Below, piece by piece: positions 42,023-54,624 of a stretch of DNA of 64,000 nt. Made by a program: the position numbers and the translations under genes. Source of the DNA: Mesorhizobium prunaredense. GTDB lineage: Bacteria; Pseudomonadota; Alphaproteobacteria; Rhizobiales; Rhizobiaceae. The notes beneath the pieces are model-generated. The model worked only from the letters and a program-made list of their open reading frames with translations. It had not been told where the DNA came from and did no database searches. The stretch lies in contig NZ_FTPD01000067.1 of the NCBI RefSeq assembly GCF_900156895.1, positions 323,570 to 387,569 of the forward strand. The letters run 5' to 3'. How positions within the stretch are numbered: the stretch's first letter is position 1; each line of letters starts with the position of its first letter.

Positions 42023-43396
42023 ATGCAGACTGTTCTGAGGCTGGCGAAATGGCTGCTCGGGCTGGCTGTGCTGGCGGTCGCAGCACTCGCTGCCTGGCTG
42101 TATCTGGCGCCGCCGGAACTGATCCGTGTCGGCTCGGGCTATACGGCCAAGATCGTCTGCTCGAACGTCTTCATCGCCGGACGCGATGCCGATGAGGTGC
42201 TCGCCGTCGACGTGCAGGCGCCGGGCCATCCACTGCTGCGGCTGATGCGGGTGTCCGTCGACAAGGAGCAGGGCACGGTTTCGGCCGGGCTGTTCGGCGT
42301 GTTCGGCAAGAGCGTCGCTGTCGTTCGGGACGGGCTTGGCTGCACCGCGGTTCCGGGCGGCGACATCGCCAGGGCCAAAGCAGTCGCCGGGCCGGCGCTG
42401 ACACCGGCGCCACCGCTCGACGCGCTCTGGCCGGAGGGCGACAAGGTCGATGCCTCACAAAACCCCGAAATCGCGAAAATCCTCGACGATCCTGCAATGA
42501 CCGGCGCCGGTATGCGGGCTGTGGTGGTGGTCAGGAACGGCCGCATCGTCGCCGAGCGTTATGGCGAAGGCTTTACCGAAAAGACGCCGCTGCTTGGCTG
42601 GTCGATGACCAAGACGGTCAATGCCGCGATCGTCGGCACGGTGGTGAAGGACGGCAAGATGGTGATGACGAACCAGGGCCTGTTCGGACCCTGGAAAGCG
42701 GACGGCCGCGCCGCCATCAGCCTCGCCGACATGATGGCAATGTCGAGCGGGCTCGAGTTCAACGAGGATTATGGCGACGTCACCGACGTGACGCGGATGC
42801 TTTATCTCGAGCCTGATATGGCGGGCTTTGCCGGATCCAAGCCGCTGACCGGCGAGGTGGGCAAGGTATTTTCCTATTCAAGCGGCACGGCAGCGATGCT
42901 GTCGCGGCTTTGGCAGGATGCGGTCGGCGACAAGGACGAGGCGTTGGCGTGGCCGAGGGTTGCGCTGTTCGACCCGCTCGGCATGCGGAGCGCGGTGCTG
43001 GAGGCCGACGAGCACGGCACCTTCGTCGGTTCATCTTATCTCTACGCCACCGCTCGCGACTGGGCGCGCTTCGGCCAATTCCTGCTGCAGGACGGTGTCT
43101 GGAACGGCAAGGAGATCCTGCCTGCGGGCTTCGTCGCCTGGATGCGGGAGCCCGCGCCTGCCTCGAAAGTCTATGGCAGGGGCCAGGTGTGGATCGAGGG
43201 TCCGGGCGACGAAGAGAGCCCCGGCGCCGGCACCGCTGCGGGCCTTCCAAGGGATAGCTATTGGATGCAAGGCCATGACGGGCAGACGGTCGCCGTCATC
43301 CCCTCGCAGCAGCTTGTAGTGGTGCGGCTCGGCCTGACGCCGGCCAAGCTCGGCTACCGGCCGCAGATCATGCTGGCAGCGCTGGTGAAGGCGTAA
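42023..43396 (+). CDS. Serine hydrolase (class C beta-lactamase-like)
   Basis: The 457-residue protein has one N-terminal membrane helix (about residues 8-29), an approximately 110-residue spacer, and then a beta-lactamase/transpeptidase-like domain. The active-site SxxK motif is in 'LLGWSMTKTVNAAIV', the YxN-like region is in 'FSYSSGTAAML', and the C-terminal triad region is 'YWMQGHDGQTVAVIP'. Such anchored periplasmic proteins include 6-aminohexanoate-dimer-hydrolase-like esterases and DD-peptidases, and true beta-lactamase activity is not implied. The ATG at 42023 is preceded by GGGGAGAGTCGG. Confidence 0.85.
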   Translation: MQTVLRLAKWLLGLAVLAVAALAAWLYLAPPELIRVGSGYTAKIVCSNVFIAGRDADEVLAVDVQAPGHPLLRLMRVSVDKEQGTVSAGLFGVFGKSVAVVRDGLGCTAVPGGDIARAKAVAGPALTPAPPLDALWPEGDKVDASQNPEIAKILDDPAMTGAGMRAVVVVRNGRIVAERYGEGFTEKTPLLGWSMTKTVNAAIVGTVVKDGKMVMTNQGLFGPWKADGRAAISLADMMAMSSGLEFNEDYGDVTDVTRMLYLEPDMAGFAGSKPLTGEVGKVFSYSSGTAAMLSRLWQDAVGDKDEALAWPRVALFDPLGMRSAVLEADEHGTFVGSSYLYATARDWARFGQFLLQDGVWNGKEILPAGFVAWMREPAPASKVYGRGQVWIEGPGDEESPGAGTAAGLPRDSYWMQGHDGQTVAVIPSQQLVVVRLGLTPAKLGYRPQIMLAALVKA

Positions 43397-43434
43397 GCAA
43401 ACCGCTCGCATAACGCGCTCGTCGTAGGCAGCGA

Positions 43435-45087
43435 TCACATCCTGCCGCGAGCGGCAAGATACTGCTTCAATCGCGCGATCTGGTCGGCAGACCAGCCCTG
43501 CGGATCAGTCACCGCGAGCCACGCGTCGACGTAGTGTTCGGGCGCAAAGACATGACCATAGCCCATCGGCGTATTGGTCGCGACGGCCATGTCAAGGGCC
43601 AACTGTAGCATCGATACCACCGGATACCACCGCAGTTCCGGCGAGACGTCCGGGCCGCGTGGAGCGTCCATCCACTCGGGACGACGATAGAAGTCGCGAT
43701 AATCGAAAAACGTAATCGCATCGCTGGCATATTGGAGGTAGACAATGCGCATGGGACCCCAAGGCGCGTCCGCCGGACCGGTCTCGCCATTCTGGTTCAT
43801 GAAGCGGACGAACGAACCGTTCCGGAACCGCGGCAACCAAGCGGGCGTACCGGCATTGCGATGCTCCGTTATGCTGCGCCAAATTCTGCTCTCAAAGGGC
43901 GGACCGCTCCACAGCGCCCCTTGGACAGGATCACCAAGGATCTCGAAAAGCTCCACCGATCTCTCGGAGTTCATCGCTCCGAGGCTCAGGCCATGCAGAT
44001 AGAGTTTGGGTCGCCTGTCGTCGGGAAGCGTCGTCCAGTATTCATAGACTGCGGCAAACAAAGCCCTTGCTGCTTCCGAGCCGTATTCCGGCTCGACCAG
44101 CAACGATAGCGGGCTCGACAGATAGGAGTACTGCTGGGCAACACTCGCCACGTCGCCATTGTGGAGGTATTCAACCGTATCCATCGAGGCGGGATCGATC
44201 CAGCCACTTCCGGTAGGCGTGATGACGACCAGTACGGAGCGTTCGAAGGCCCCGACGCGCTTTGATTCCTCAAGGGCAAGTTGCGCCCTCTCTTCGGCAG
44301 TGTCGGCCGCCCGAAGCCCCACATAGACCCGGATGGGTTCGCGCGCATCCTTATGCGTGAACGTGCTTATCTCGCTAGCGGTAGGTCCCGTCGCGATGAA
44401 CTCTCGTCCTGCCCGTCCAAGTTCTTTCCAGCTGACGAGGGAAGCGGCACTGCCGGTCTTGAGCGGAGGTGTCGGCTGCGCTCGATCCGGTTCGACGAGG
44501 GCATCAAACGTTGCGAAGGACGAATCGGCGACGTAGAGCGCGTAGCGGACGAGCACGCCATTTGCGACCGCCCAGAACAACAGTATCGCGACAGTGAAAC
44601 CGATCACATTCGAAACCCTGCGGGGGACGAAGCGGCCCGACCTTTCTGAAATCAAACGGGAGATGCGTTTGAAGAGCCGGGCCAGCGCGATGAGCATCAG
44701 GAACGTGACGATCGCGATGACGCAGACTTCAAGCGGATGCGCGCTCGTCACAGGTTCGAGGTGCATCAGTTGACGGATTGAATTTTGCCATTCCGCTGCC
44801 CACCATAAAAACAAGATGGCGATTGCTGCGCAAATGGCCGCGACGGCGATCTTGAGAGCAAGCAGGAACCGCTCACGCGGTTCTGGAAGCTCCATATAGG
44901 CCCACAGCCAGCGCCACGCGACTCCGATGCCGTATCCGGCCGCGAAACATGCCCCGGAGAGCAGGCCCTGGGTCAGATAGGTTCGAGGAACAAGGGTCGG
45001 CGTAAGAGAAGCTACGAAGAACAGCGTGCCCACGACGAGGCCGCCGGCAGAAAGCGAGCGCCATAACTTTGTCACCCAGTTACGCAT
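43435..45087 (-). CDS. Membrane alpha/beta-hydrolase, Abhydrolase_9 family
   Basis: The 550-residue protein has about five to six membrane helices in its first 215 residues, followed by a large hydrolase domain. Recognisable hydrolase segments are 'FIATGPTASEI', 'PIRVYVGLRAADTAEERAQLALEE', the nucleophile region 'PKLYLHGLSLGAMNSE' and 'YGHVFAPEHYVDAW'. The arrangement matches the Abhydrolase_9 plus Abhydrolase_9_N families, whose function is unknown. The frame extends upstream to 45360, but the ATG at 45087 leads straight into the first helix. It is convergent with the serine hydrolase gene. Confidence 0.82.
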   Translation of the reverse strand: MRNWVTKLWRSLSAGGLVVGTLFFVASLTPTLVPRTYLTQGLLSGACFAAGYGIGVAWRWLWAYMELPEPRERFLLALKIAVAAICAAIAILFLWWAAEWQNSIRQLMHLEPVTSAHPLEVCVIAIVTFLMLIALARLFKRISRLISERSGRFVPRRVSNVIGFTVAILLFWAVANGVLVRYALYVADSSFATFDALVEPDRAQPTPPLKTGSAASLVSWKELGRAGREFIATGPTASEISTFTHKDAREPIRVYVGLRAADTAEERAQLALEESKRVGAFERSVLVVITPTGSGWIDPASMDTVEYLHNGDVASVAQQYSYLSSPLSLLVEPEYGSEAARALFAAVYEYWTTLPDDRRPKLYLHGLSLGAMNSERSVELFEILGDPVQGALWSGPPFESRIWRSITEHRNAGTPAWLPRFRNGSFVRFMNQNGETGPADAPWGPMRIVYLQYASDAITFFDYRDFYRRPEWMDAPRGPDVSPELRWYPVVSMLQLALDMAVATNTPMGYGHVFAPEHYVDAWLAVTDPQGWSADQIARLKQYLAARGRM

Positions 45088-45510
45088 TTGGCCGCTTCGC
45101 TTCTCCCAGGATAGTGGTCTCGCGATGAATACGACCAGCCCATCATGGCTTGCTCTCGCGTTTTGTAGAAGGAGGGCAGGATAAATTTCCAGCTGCTCCG
45201 CGTGGCAAGTCGCAATATCTGGTTGAGTTGCATTGCGATCGCCAAAAATCCCCGTCGCTGTTGGAGAGCCGATGTTTGCAAATGGCGCGACCGCAACGGG
45301 AAGCCCGGACGAGTCAAGAGGATACTCGGTTGAGCGTTGGCCTTTCGCGCCGGAAGACATAAGCGGCGTTCGCCAGGTCTAGTCTAAGCCGATTCAGAGT
45401 TCGTTCTCGTGAAGAGCGTGGCGAGGTGGACAGCAAAGTCCGCTCCTGACGCGCGAAGTTGCCCGTCTTCGACTCCGGCTCGGCCTGACCTGAATTTCAA
45501 CACACCCTGA

Positions 45511-46197
45511 CTAGCTGCGCTGCCCGACCACGGCGAGCCAGGCGTAGCCGCGATAAAGCGTTCTGAACCGAAGGCTTGCGCCATTCCGCTCGGATTCCGA
45601 TTCCAGAACGTCGCGCAGCGATGCACGCGGCTCGACATGGAATTTTCTCAACCAGCCGCGCAGCAGCGTGCGGAACCAGCGGGGCAGGGCCTCCTGCTGG
45701 CCGAAATCGACGACGTGCAGCGAACCGCCGGGTGACAGGGCTGCAAGTGCCGCGGATATGGTCTTCTCCCAGCCGGGGATCATCGACAGCGAATAGGAGA
45801 CAAAAATGCGGTCGAAACTTTCGACGGAAAATAGCGCCTTCGCGTCGAAATCAGTGGCGTCGCCGCGCGCCAGCTTGACGCGGCCGGACAGGCCTTCGCG
45901 GGCAATGGCAGCAGTGGCCGTTTCCAGCATTTCGGCTGAAATATCGAGACCGAAGAAGCGGGCGTCGGGATAAAGGCGGGCGGCGAGGACGATGTTGCGG
46001 CCGGTACCGCAGCCGAGTTCAAGCACGGTGCCGCCGGCCGGAACTTCCAGCCCTGATATCAACCGGTCGCGGCCGAGCAGGTAATATTTGCGGGTCAGGT
46101 CGTAGATGTGGCGCTGCCAGCGGTAGACGCCGTCCATCAGCTCGCCGTGCCCGGCCGGCGGTTCGCCGTGCCTGGCCGGCAGTTCGGTCGCGCTCAT
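45511..46197 (-). CDS. btaB: Betaine lipid N-methyltransferase BtaB
   Basis: This 228-residue SAM-dependent methyltransferase has motif I 'VLELGCGTGRNIVLAA' (about residues 58-73) and 'DRIFVSYSLSMIPGW'. It follows btaA in an ATGA overlap. BtaB adds three methyl groups to diacylglyceryl-homoserine to give the betaine lipid DGTS, which replaces phospholipids when phosphate is scarce. The start at 46197 is set by the overlap. A longer frame upstream lies antisense to nothing useful and inside btaA. Confidence 0.92.
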   Translation of the reverse strand: MSATELPARHGEPPAGHGELMDGVYRWQRHIYDLTRKYYLLGRDRLISGLEVPAGGTVLELGCGTGRNIVLAARLYPDARFFGLDISAEMLETATAAIAREGLSGRVKLARGDATDFDAKALFSVESFDRIFVSYSLSMIPGWEKTISAALAALSPGGSLHVVDFGQQEALPRWFRTLLRGWLRKFHVEPRASLRDVLESESERNGASLRFRTLYRGYAWLAVVGQRS

Positions 46198-47441
46198 GCC
46201 GCCTGCTTCACATAAAGGTGGAAGCCGCCATAGATGGCCGAACGGTCGCGGGCCGAGAATTCGCGCGAGGCCTCGTCCGCATAGCTCCACTGGTCGAGCA
46301 GCGAATTCGAGACCCGGCCGGGCAACAGGCTGGGTTCGGCCGCAGTGCGGAAGATGACGCGGGCATCGGTCGACGCGGTGCGGGTGATCTCGGCCCACAG
46401 CGCATTGAGCTGGTCGTCGGTCATCCAGTCCTGCGCGTCGAGCAGGACGAAGCGGTCGACCGAACCGGCATCCTTGCCGGCAAGGAATTCGATCAGATTG
46501 GCATGGTGGATGGCGACGCGGTCGACATGGTTGCGGATTGCCTGGTAGTTGCGTCTTTCGAGATAGGCAGGCAGCGCCGCCTCGCCGGGATTGGGGTAGC
46601 GGCGGGCAAAAGCCTGCCAGGCGAAATAGTTGTTCTCCAGCGGAAAGTCGCAGGCGAGCTTTTCCAGCCGGGCCTTCAGCACGCTGGCCATGGTGCCGTC
46701 GCCCGAGGTGATCAGCGAATCGTACTGCGCCGGCGGAATGCCGAGGCCGAACAGCGAGGCTTTTCGCGATGTTGCCCATTTCAGCAACGGTTTTTCGAAG
46801 ACCGGCGCCAGCTCCTCGTCGAAGAAGCGGCGCTGGTCGGCCAGGCTTTTGGCTTCCATGATGCCGGCCGGATCGACGCCGAAGAATTTGGCGGTGCGAT
46901 GGCCCATGGCGATGAACAGGCCGAGCAGGCCGGTCTGGTAGAAGTTGCGGTCGAAGACGGCGATGCGGCGACGCCGGCGCCAGTTGCGATGTTCCCAGTA
47001 ATGGCGGCTGACCGGGTCGAGATGCGGCGCGATGAAACGGTCGTAGGCCTGCGAATTGTGACGGGTCTCGGCAGCACCGAAGAAACGGAACAGGTCGCCC
47101 TGCGACGGCAGATGGCGCACCGCTTCGAGCTTCATGCGGTTGAGCGCGATATGGGCGGCGTTGAGATCGACGGCGTCGATCCGTTCCGGCGACCGGGTGA
47201 GATAGGCAAGGATGTTGCAGCCGCCCGAGGCGATGGTGACGACGCGGTGGCCCTGGCCAAGCTGCATCGCCTCCATGTCGACGTCGGGGTCTTCCCAGAT
47301 CTGCGGATAGACGAGGCCGGAAAACAGCAAGGCGAAGAGCCGTTCTGAGAGGCCGGCCTTCGACAGCGGGCGGTTCTGGTAGACGGCCTTGCCAACTTGC
47401 TTGCCGCGGCGAAAAACCAGTTCTCCGGAAATATCCGTCAT
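46194..47441 (-). CDS. btaA: S-adenosylmethionine:diacylglycerol 3-amino-3-carboxypropyl transferase BtaA
   Basis: This 415-residue enzyme transfers the aminocarboxypropyl group of SAM to diacylglycerol, the first step of betaine lipid synthesis. It is recognised by 'FSGLVYPQIWEDPDVDMEAMQL', 'VTIASGGCNILAYL', 'DAVDLNAAHIALNRMK' and 'DRFVLLDAQDWMTD'. The longest frame reaches 47537, but a perfect Pho box occupies 47491-47508. The ATG at 47441 (MTDISGEL) therefore fits both family length and promoter position. It forms a two-gene operon with btaB. Expression under phosphate limitation through PhoB is expected. Confidence 0.93.
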   Translation of the reverse strand: MTDISGELVFRRGKQVGKAVYQNRPLSKAGLSERLFALLFSGLVYPQIWEDPDVDMEAMQLGQGHRVVTIASGGCNILAYLTRSPERIDAVDLNAAHIALNRMKLEAVRHLPSQGDLFRFFGAAETRHNSQAYDRFIAPHLDPVSRHYWEHRNWRRRRRIAVFDRNFYQTGLLGLFIAMGHRTAKFFGVDPAGIMEAKSLADQRRFFDEELAPVFEKPLLKWATSRKASLFGLGIPPAQYDSLITSGDGTMASVLKARLEKLACDFPLENNYFAWQAFARRYPNPGEAALPAYLERRNYQAIRNHVDRVAIHHANLIEFLAGKDAGSVDRFVLLDAQDWMTDDQLNALWAEITRTASTDARVIFRTAAEPSLLPGRVSNSLLDQWSYADEASREFSARDRSAIYGGFHLYVKQAA

Positions 47442-47490
47442 GACAAGGCGATTCCCCGTTTGCTCTGGCGCAAGCGGGTAGCGCTCAGCG

Positions 47491-47508
47491 ATGACAGATG
47501 GATGACAG
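47491..47508 (-). promoter_or_regulatory. Perfect Pho box upstream of btaAB
   Basis: Read on the minus strand this is CTGTCATCCATCTGTCAT, two perfect CTGTCAT repeats 4 bp apart, identical to the PhoB-binding consensus. It ends about 50 bp before the btaA start codon and begins 16 bp beyond the stop of the oxoprolinase gene, so it gives btaAB their own promoter. Confidence 0.9.
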
Positions 47509-47523
47509 TCTGTTGAGGCGAAT

Positions 47524-51438
<3,915 letters not shown>

Positions 51439-51457
51439 TTTATTGATTCAAATGTGC

Positions 51458-51491
51458 TAATTCGCCATGGTTTGGTGTTAATTCGCCATGG
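51458..51491. repeat. 13-bp direct repeat TAATTCGCCATGG x2 upstream of oxoprolinase gene
   Basis: TAATTCGCCATGG occurs at 51458-51470 and at 51479-51491, exactly 21 bp apart (two helical turns), 20 bp before the oxoprolinase start on the other strand. The spacing suits a dimeric regulator contacting one face of the DNA. Confidence 0.45.
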
Positions 51492-51620
51492 CTTCGCCGG
51501 CAACGCAAAAGCAGATGATGTTACATACGGAAACGCAACGTTATGAAACCCATGGGGCATTTGGTGCATTCTGTCCTCGATCGTCACCGGTAGCGGGGGC
51601 GTGATCAGAGGAGAGATGTC

Positions 51621-51818
51621 ATGAAGAAACTCATTCTTGCGTCGGTTTCGGCGCTTGCCCTGCTTGGCGTTGCGGCTTGCAGCGACAGCGGCACGAGCGG
51701 CGACGCCACCACCACGCAGAGCACCAATCCGCCGGCGAACGAACAGCCGATGCAGCCGGCTCCTGATGCGACCAAGCCGGCCGAGCCGGCTCCGGCCCAG
51801 CCTGCGCCGGCGCAGTAG
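51621..51818 (+). CDS. Small Pro/Ala-rich lipoprotein
   Basis: The 65-residue protein has a lipoprotein signal peptide with lipobox GVAAC (Cys at residue 20). The short mature part is rich in Ser, Thr, Pro and Ala and ends in repeats of PAEPAPAQPAPAQ. No folded domain is expected. It may be a cell-envelope linker or a small surface lipoprotein. AGAGGAGAGATGTC precedes the start codon, and an intrinsic terminator follows within about 15 bp, so it is a single-gene transcript. Confidence 0.8.
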   Translation: MKKLILASVSALALLGVAACSDSGTSGDATTTQSTNPPANEQPMQPAPDATKPAEPAPAQPAPAQ

Positions 51819-51835
51819 TCCTTATGTGATGAACA

Positions 51836-51862
51836 GAAGGCCGGCATCGTGCCGGCCTTCTG
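51836..51862 (+). terminator. Terminator-like hairpin after the lipoprotein gene
   Basis: Arms AGAAGGCCGGCA and TGCCGGCCTTCT enclose TCG. The T-run after the stem is short, so efficiency is uncertain. The next 250 bp to the DnaJ-type gene contain only a doubled GCTTGATAGCGGTGG near 52067 and no gene. Confidence 0.75.
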
Positions 51863-52115
51863 ACGTCAGGACAGTCTCTTGCGGCCGCCGCCGCAAGCTT
51901 GGGCGCGGCCCAGCAGAAGGGGCCGAAATGGCGAGGTGACGAAGGCTTGCAGTTTCGCGTGCTATGGCCGCTGCTGCCTGCTAATTTTCCATGATCGACG
52001 GTTGTGCCAGCTGCTCAGGCGGCCGCGAAATCGGCTGGGCCGGCCCTGCGGCATTGTCTTCAGCTTGATAGCGGTGGGCTTGATAGCGGTGGCCAGTTAG
52101 CCCTAATAGGTGCCC

Positions 52116-52835
52116 ATGTCGATTTGGGATCGCCTCGGCGACTTCATCACACGCGTTTCGTCCTCAACCTCGTCCGGCGTCGCCGACGTGGTCGAGGCTG
52201 TGCGCACGGTTTTCTCCGGCGACCCCGACCTGCGCCGGCGCGTCGCCTTCTCGGTGGCGATGATCGCGCTGTCGGCCAAGATGGCCAAGGCCGACGGCAT
52301 CGTCACCCAGGACGAGGTGCGCGCCTTCCAGCAGATATTCGAAGTGCCGAAGGAACAGACGCGCAATGTGGCGCGGCTCTACGATCTGGCCAAGCGTGAC
52401 ATCGCCGGCTTCGAGACCTATGCCGCACGGATGGCGCAGCTTTGCGGCTCCGGTCATTCGAACTGCGCGATGCTGGAGGACATTCTCGACGGGCTGTTCC
52501 ATATCGCCAAGGCCGACGGGCTGGTCCACGAGCGCGAAGGCCAGTTCCTGCATCGCATCGCCGAGATCTTCCGGATCGAGGAGGCGCATTACCAGAGCAT
52601 TCTGGCCCGGCACGTCGACCTGGGTGCGGCCGATCCCTATGTCGTGCTCGGCATCGAGCGGGGAAAAACCTTCGAGGAGGTCAGGAAGCGTTATCGCAAG
52701 CTGGTCTCGGACAACCATCCCGACCGGCTGATCGCACGCGGCCTGCCGCAGGAATTCATCAAGATCGCAACCAGCAGGATAGCGGCCATCAACGCGGCCT
52801 ATGAGATGATCGAACGGGGCCTGCGGCACGCATGA
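52116..52835 (+). CDS. TerB/DjlA-type DnaJ domain protein
   Basis: The 239-residue protein has a helical TerB-like domain (about residues 45-155; 'FSVAMIALSAKMAKADGIVTQDEVRAFQQIF', 'GLFHIAKADGLVHEREGQFL'). A C-terminal J domain follows (about 170-237; 'DPYVVLGIERGKTFEEVRKRYRKLVSDNHPDRL') with the HPD tripeptide needed to stimulate DnaK. It lacks the membrane anchor of E. coli DjlA. The ATG at 52116 is used; a GTG lies two codons earlier. It overlaps the amidase gene by 4 bp. Confidence 0.9.
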   Translation: MSIWDRLGDFITRVSSSTSSGVADVVEAVRTVFSGDPDLRRRVAFSVAMIALSAKMAKADGIVTQDEVRAFQQIFEVPKEQTRNVARLYDLAKRDIAGFETYAARMAQLCGSGHSNCAMLEDILDGLFHIAKADGLVHEREGQFLHRIAEIFRIEEAHYQSILARHVDLGAADPYVVLGIERGKTFEEVRKRYRKLVSDNHPDRLIARGLPQEFIKIATSRIAAINAAYEMIERGLRHA

Positions 52836-53593
52836 GCGGCTTCCTGCCCGACGAGCCGATCGCCGAGGTAAGGGTATCGCCGAATTTCGGTCCACGACGC
52901 GAGAAGCCCGACATGATCGTGCTGCACTACACCGGCATGGAGACCGGCGCCGGCGCCGAAGCATGGCTGTGCGATCCGGCCAGCGAGGTTTCGTCGCACT
53001 ATCTCGTCCATGAGGACGGCCGCATCGTCCAGATGGTCAGGGAAAGCGACCGTGCCTGGCATGCCGGCAAGAGTTCCTGGTTCGGACGCAGCGACATCAA
53101 CTCCTGTTCGGTCGGCATCGAGATCGTCAATCCGGGGCATTCGCTGGACTACCGGAATTTTCCGAAACGGCAGATCGATGCCGTGATCGGCCTGTGCAAG
53201 GGGATTGTTCAGCGCCATTCCATCCCAGCTCAACGGGTGCTGGCCCATTCCGACGTGGCGCCGGGACGCAAGATCGACCCGGGCGAGAGATTCCCCTGGA
53301 AGGCCCTGTTCGAGGCCGGTGTCGGCCATCTCGTCGAAGCGGCACCGCTCAGGCGCGGCGCGGTGCTGAAGGCCGGCGACGCGTCTGCCGAGGTCGAGGC
53401 GTTGCAGTCGATGCTGGCGCTCTACGGTTATGGCGTGGAGATATCAGGCGCTTTCGACCGGCAAACCGAAATTGTGGTCGAGGCTTTCCAGAGGCATTTC
53501 CGGCAACGCAAAGTGGATGGCGTGGCCGACGGATCGACAATTCGCACGCTGGAACGGCTGCTCGACTCGGTGAGGGCAGTTCCGCCCAAGTAG
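52832..53593 (+). CDS. N-acetylmuramoyl-L-alanine amidase, AmpD-like with peptidoglycan-binding domain
   Basis: This 253-residue Amidase_2 protein has zinc ligands in 'PDMIVLHYTGMETG' and 'VLAHSDVAPGRKIDPGERFPW', with 'VSSHYLVHEDGRIVQMV' between them. A C-terminal PG_binding_1 domain (about residues 175-250; 'EVEALQSMLALYGYGVEISGAFDRQTEIVVEAFQRHFR') follows. No signal peptide is seen, so it acts on cytoplasmic muropeptides in recycling. It is translationally coupled to the DnaJ-type gene (ATGA overlap). Confidence 0.9.
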   Translation: MSGFLPDEPIAEVRVSPNFGPRREKPDMIVLHYTGMETGAGAEAWLCDPASEVSSHYLVHEDGRIVQMVRESDRAWHAGKSSWFGRSDINSCSVGIEIVNPGHSLDYRNFPKRQIDAVIGLCKGIVQRHSIPAQRVLAHSDVAPGRKIDPGERFPWKALFEAGVGHLVEAAPLRRGAVLKAGDASAEVEALQSMLALYGYGVEISGAFDRQTEIVVEAFQRHFRQRKVDGVADGSTIRTLERLLDSVRAVPPK

Positions 53594-53602
53594 TCTTTTC
53601 CT

Positions 53603-53635
53603 GGCTGTAAGTTACAGCCTGTCACTTAAAGTGAC
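53603..53635. promoter_or_regulatory. Two adjacent perfect dyads between amidase and SLT genes
   Basis: GGCTGTAA-G-TTACAGCC (53603-53619) and GTCACTT-A-AAGTGAC (53621-53635) sit 1 bp apart. A short T-run begins at about 53646. They may form a terminator for the amidase operon or a pair of operators for the transglycosylase gene 140 bp downstream. Confidence 0.45.
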
Positions 53636-53776
53636 TTGCCTCGCCTTTTTTGCCGCCAATTCGGCCGTCAAAGGCGATCCGTGCAAGTTGTCGGACCTAC
53701 AGCCTCCCAAATGTTCCGACGTTGATTGGCGTAGCTGCGTGAAGTTCTTCGCGCGGTTCAAACAGAACAGGATCCC

Positions 53777-54568
53777 ATGCAGAAATTGACCGTTTTAACG
53801 GCAGCTGTTGCTGCCGGCGTAATAACTTTTGCCATCGGTGCGGCCAATGGCGCGCCTTTGAGCCAGCGAGCCGACCAGGGTTTCATGACCGCGTCCGATA
53901 AGACTGCCACGCCGAAAGCCGGGCAAGACGCCGGGGAAAAAAGGACAGCCTCCGCAACGGTGAAAAAAGCTGCTGCGGTGAAGGCGAAAAAGCCAGCATC
54001 CGCAAAGGCGGAAAAGGTCTCTGCAAAGAAGGCAGTCTCTGCAAAGAAGCCAGTCGTTGCAAAGAAGGCAGTCTCCAGGCGGCATGTGAAGCGCAACAGG
54101 ACCCGCATCGACCAGGCGACGACGGCGTCGATCGGCCGGAAAAGCCAGGCGGCGGCGCCGAAGCCGGCGGCCGCTGGCGATAGCGGCCAGTATTCGACGA
54201 TCATCGAGCGTCATGCGGCCAGCAATGGTGTGCCGGTCTCGCTCGCCAAGGCCGTCATCATGATCGAGAGCAGGTTTCAGCCGAACCAGGTCGGCAGCGC
54301 CGGTGAGATCGGCCTGATGCAGATCAAGCCGTCGACGGCGCGGATGATGGGTTACAGCGGCTCGATCAAGGGTCTCCACGATCCCGAGACCAACATCAAA
54401 TACGGCATGAAATACCTCGCCATGGCGCGCAACCTCGGCGACGGCACGACATGCGGCACGATCCTGAAGTACAATGCCGGCCATGGCGCCAAGCGGATGA
54501 ACCCGATTTCCGCGGCCTATTGCGGCAAGGTCAAAGTGCAGTTGGCCGCGCTTGGAGCGCCGGCGTAA
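53777..54568 (+). CDS. Lytic transglycosylase, SLT domain, with Lys/Ala-rich linker
   Basis: This 263-residue exported protein has an N-terminal signal-like helix (about residues 1-25) and a basic Ala/Lys/Val-rich linker (about 40-125). A C-terminal SLT domain follows (about 135-260) with the catalytic Glu in 'KAVIMIESRFQPNQVGSAGEIGLMQIKPSTARMMG' and the conserved 'KYGMKYLAMA' and 'YNAGHG'. The linker holds three 18-bp repeats at 54017-54070 encoding VSAKKA-type units. It cleaves peptidoglycan glycan strands. It sits among several other wall hydrolases of this window. Confidence 0.88.
   Translation: MQKLTVLTAAVAAGVITFAIGAANGAPLSQRADQGFMTASDKTATPKAGQDAGEKRTASATVKKAAAVKAKKPASAKAEKVSAKKAVSAKKPVVAKKAVSRRHVKRNRTRIDQATTASIGRKSQAAAPKPAAAGDSGQYSTIIERHAASNGVPVSLAKAVIMIESRFQPNQVGSAGEIGLMQIKPSTARMMGYSGSIKGLHDPETNIKYGMKYLAMARNLGDGTTCGTILKYNAGHGAKRMNPISAAYCGKVKVQLAALGAPA
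54017..54070 (+). repeat. Three tandem 18-bp coding repeats
   Basis: Units GTCTCTGCAAAGAAGGCA, GTCTCTGCAAAGAAGCCA and GTCGTTGCAAAGAAGGCA follow each other without gaps and are continued by GTCTCC. They code for the linker of the SLT transglycosylase, where copy number could vary between strains. Confidence 0.8.
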
Positions 54569-54624
54569 TAGACCGGGACCTGCTTTTTTGTTTGCGTTTT
54601 CGAATGTGAATCCCTTTATACGCC

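Noticed and set aside
46218..47348. 376-codon frame antisense to btaA
   Set aside because: It is a shadow of btaA, which has clear family blocks and a Pho box promoter.
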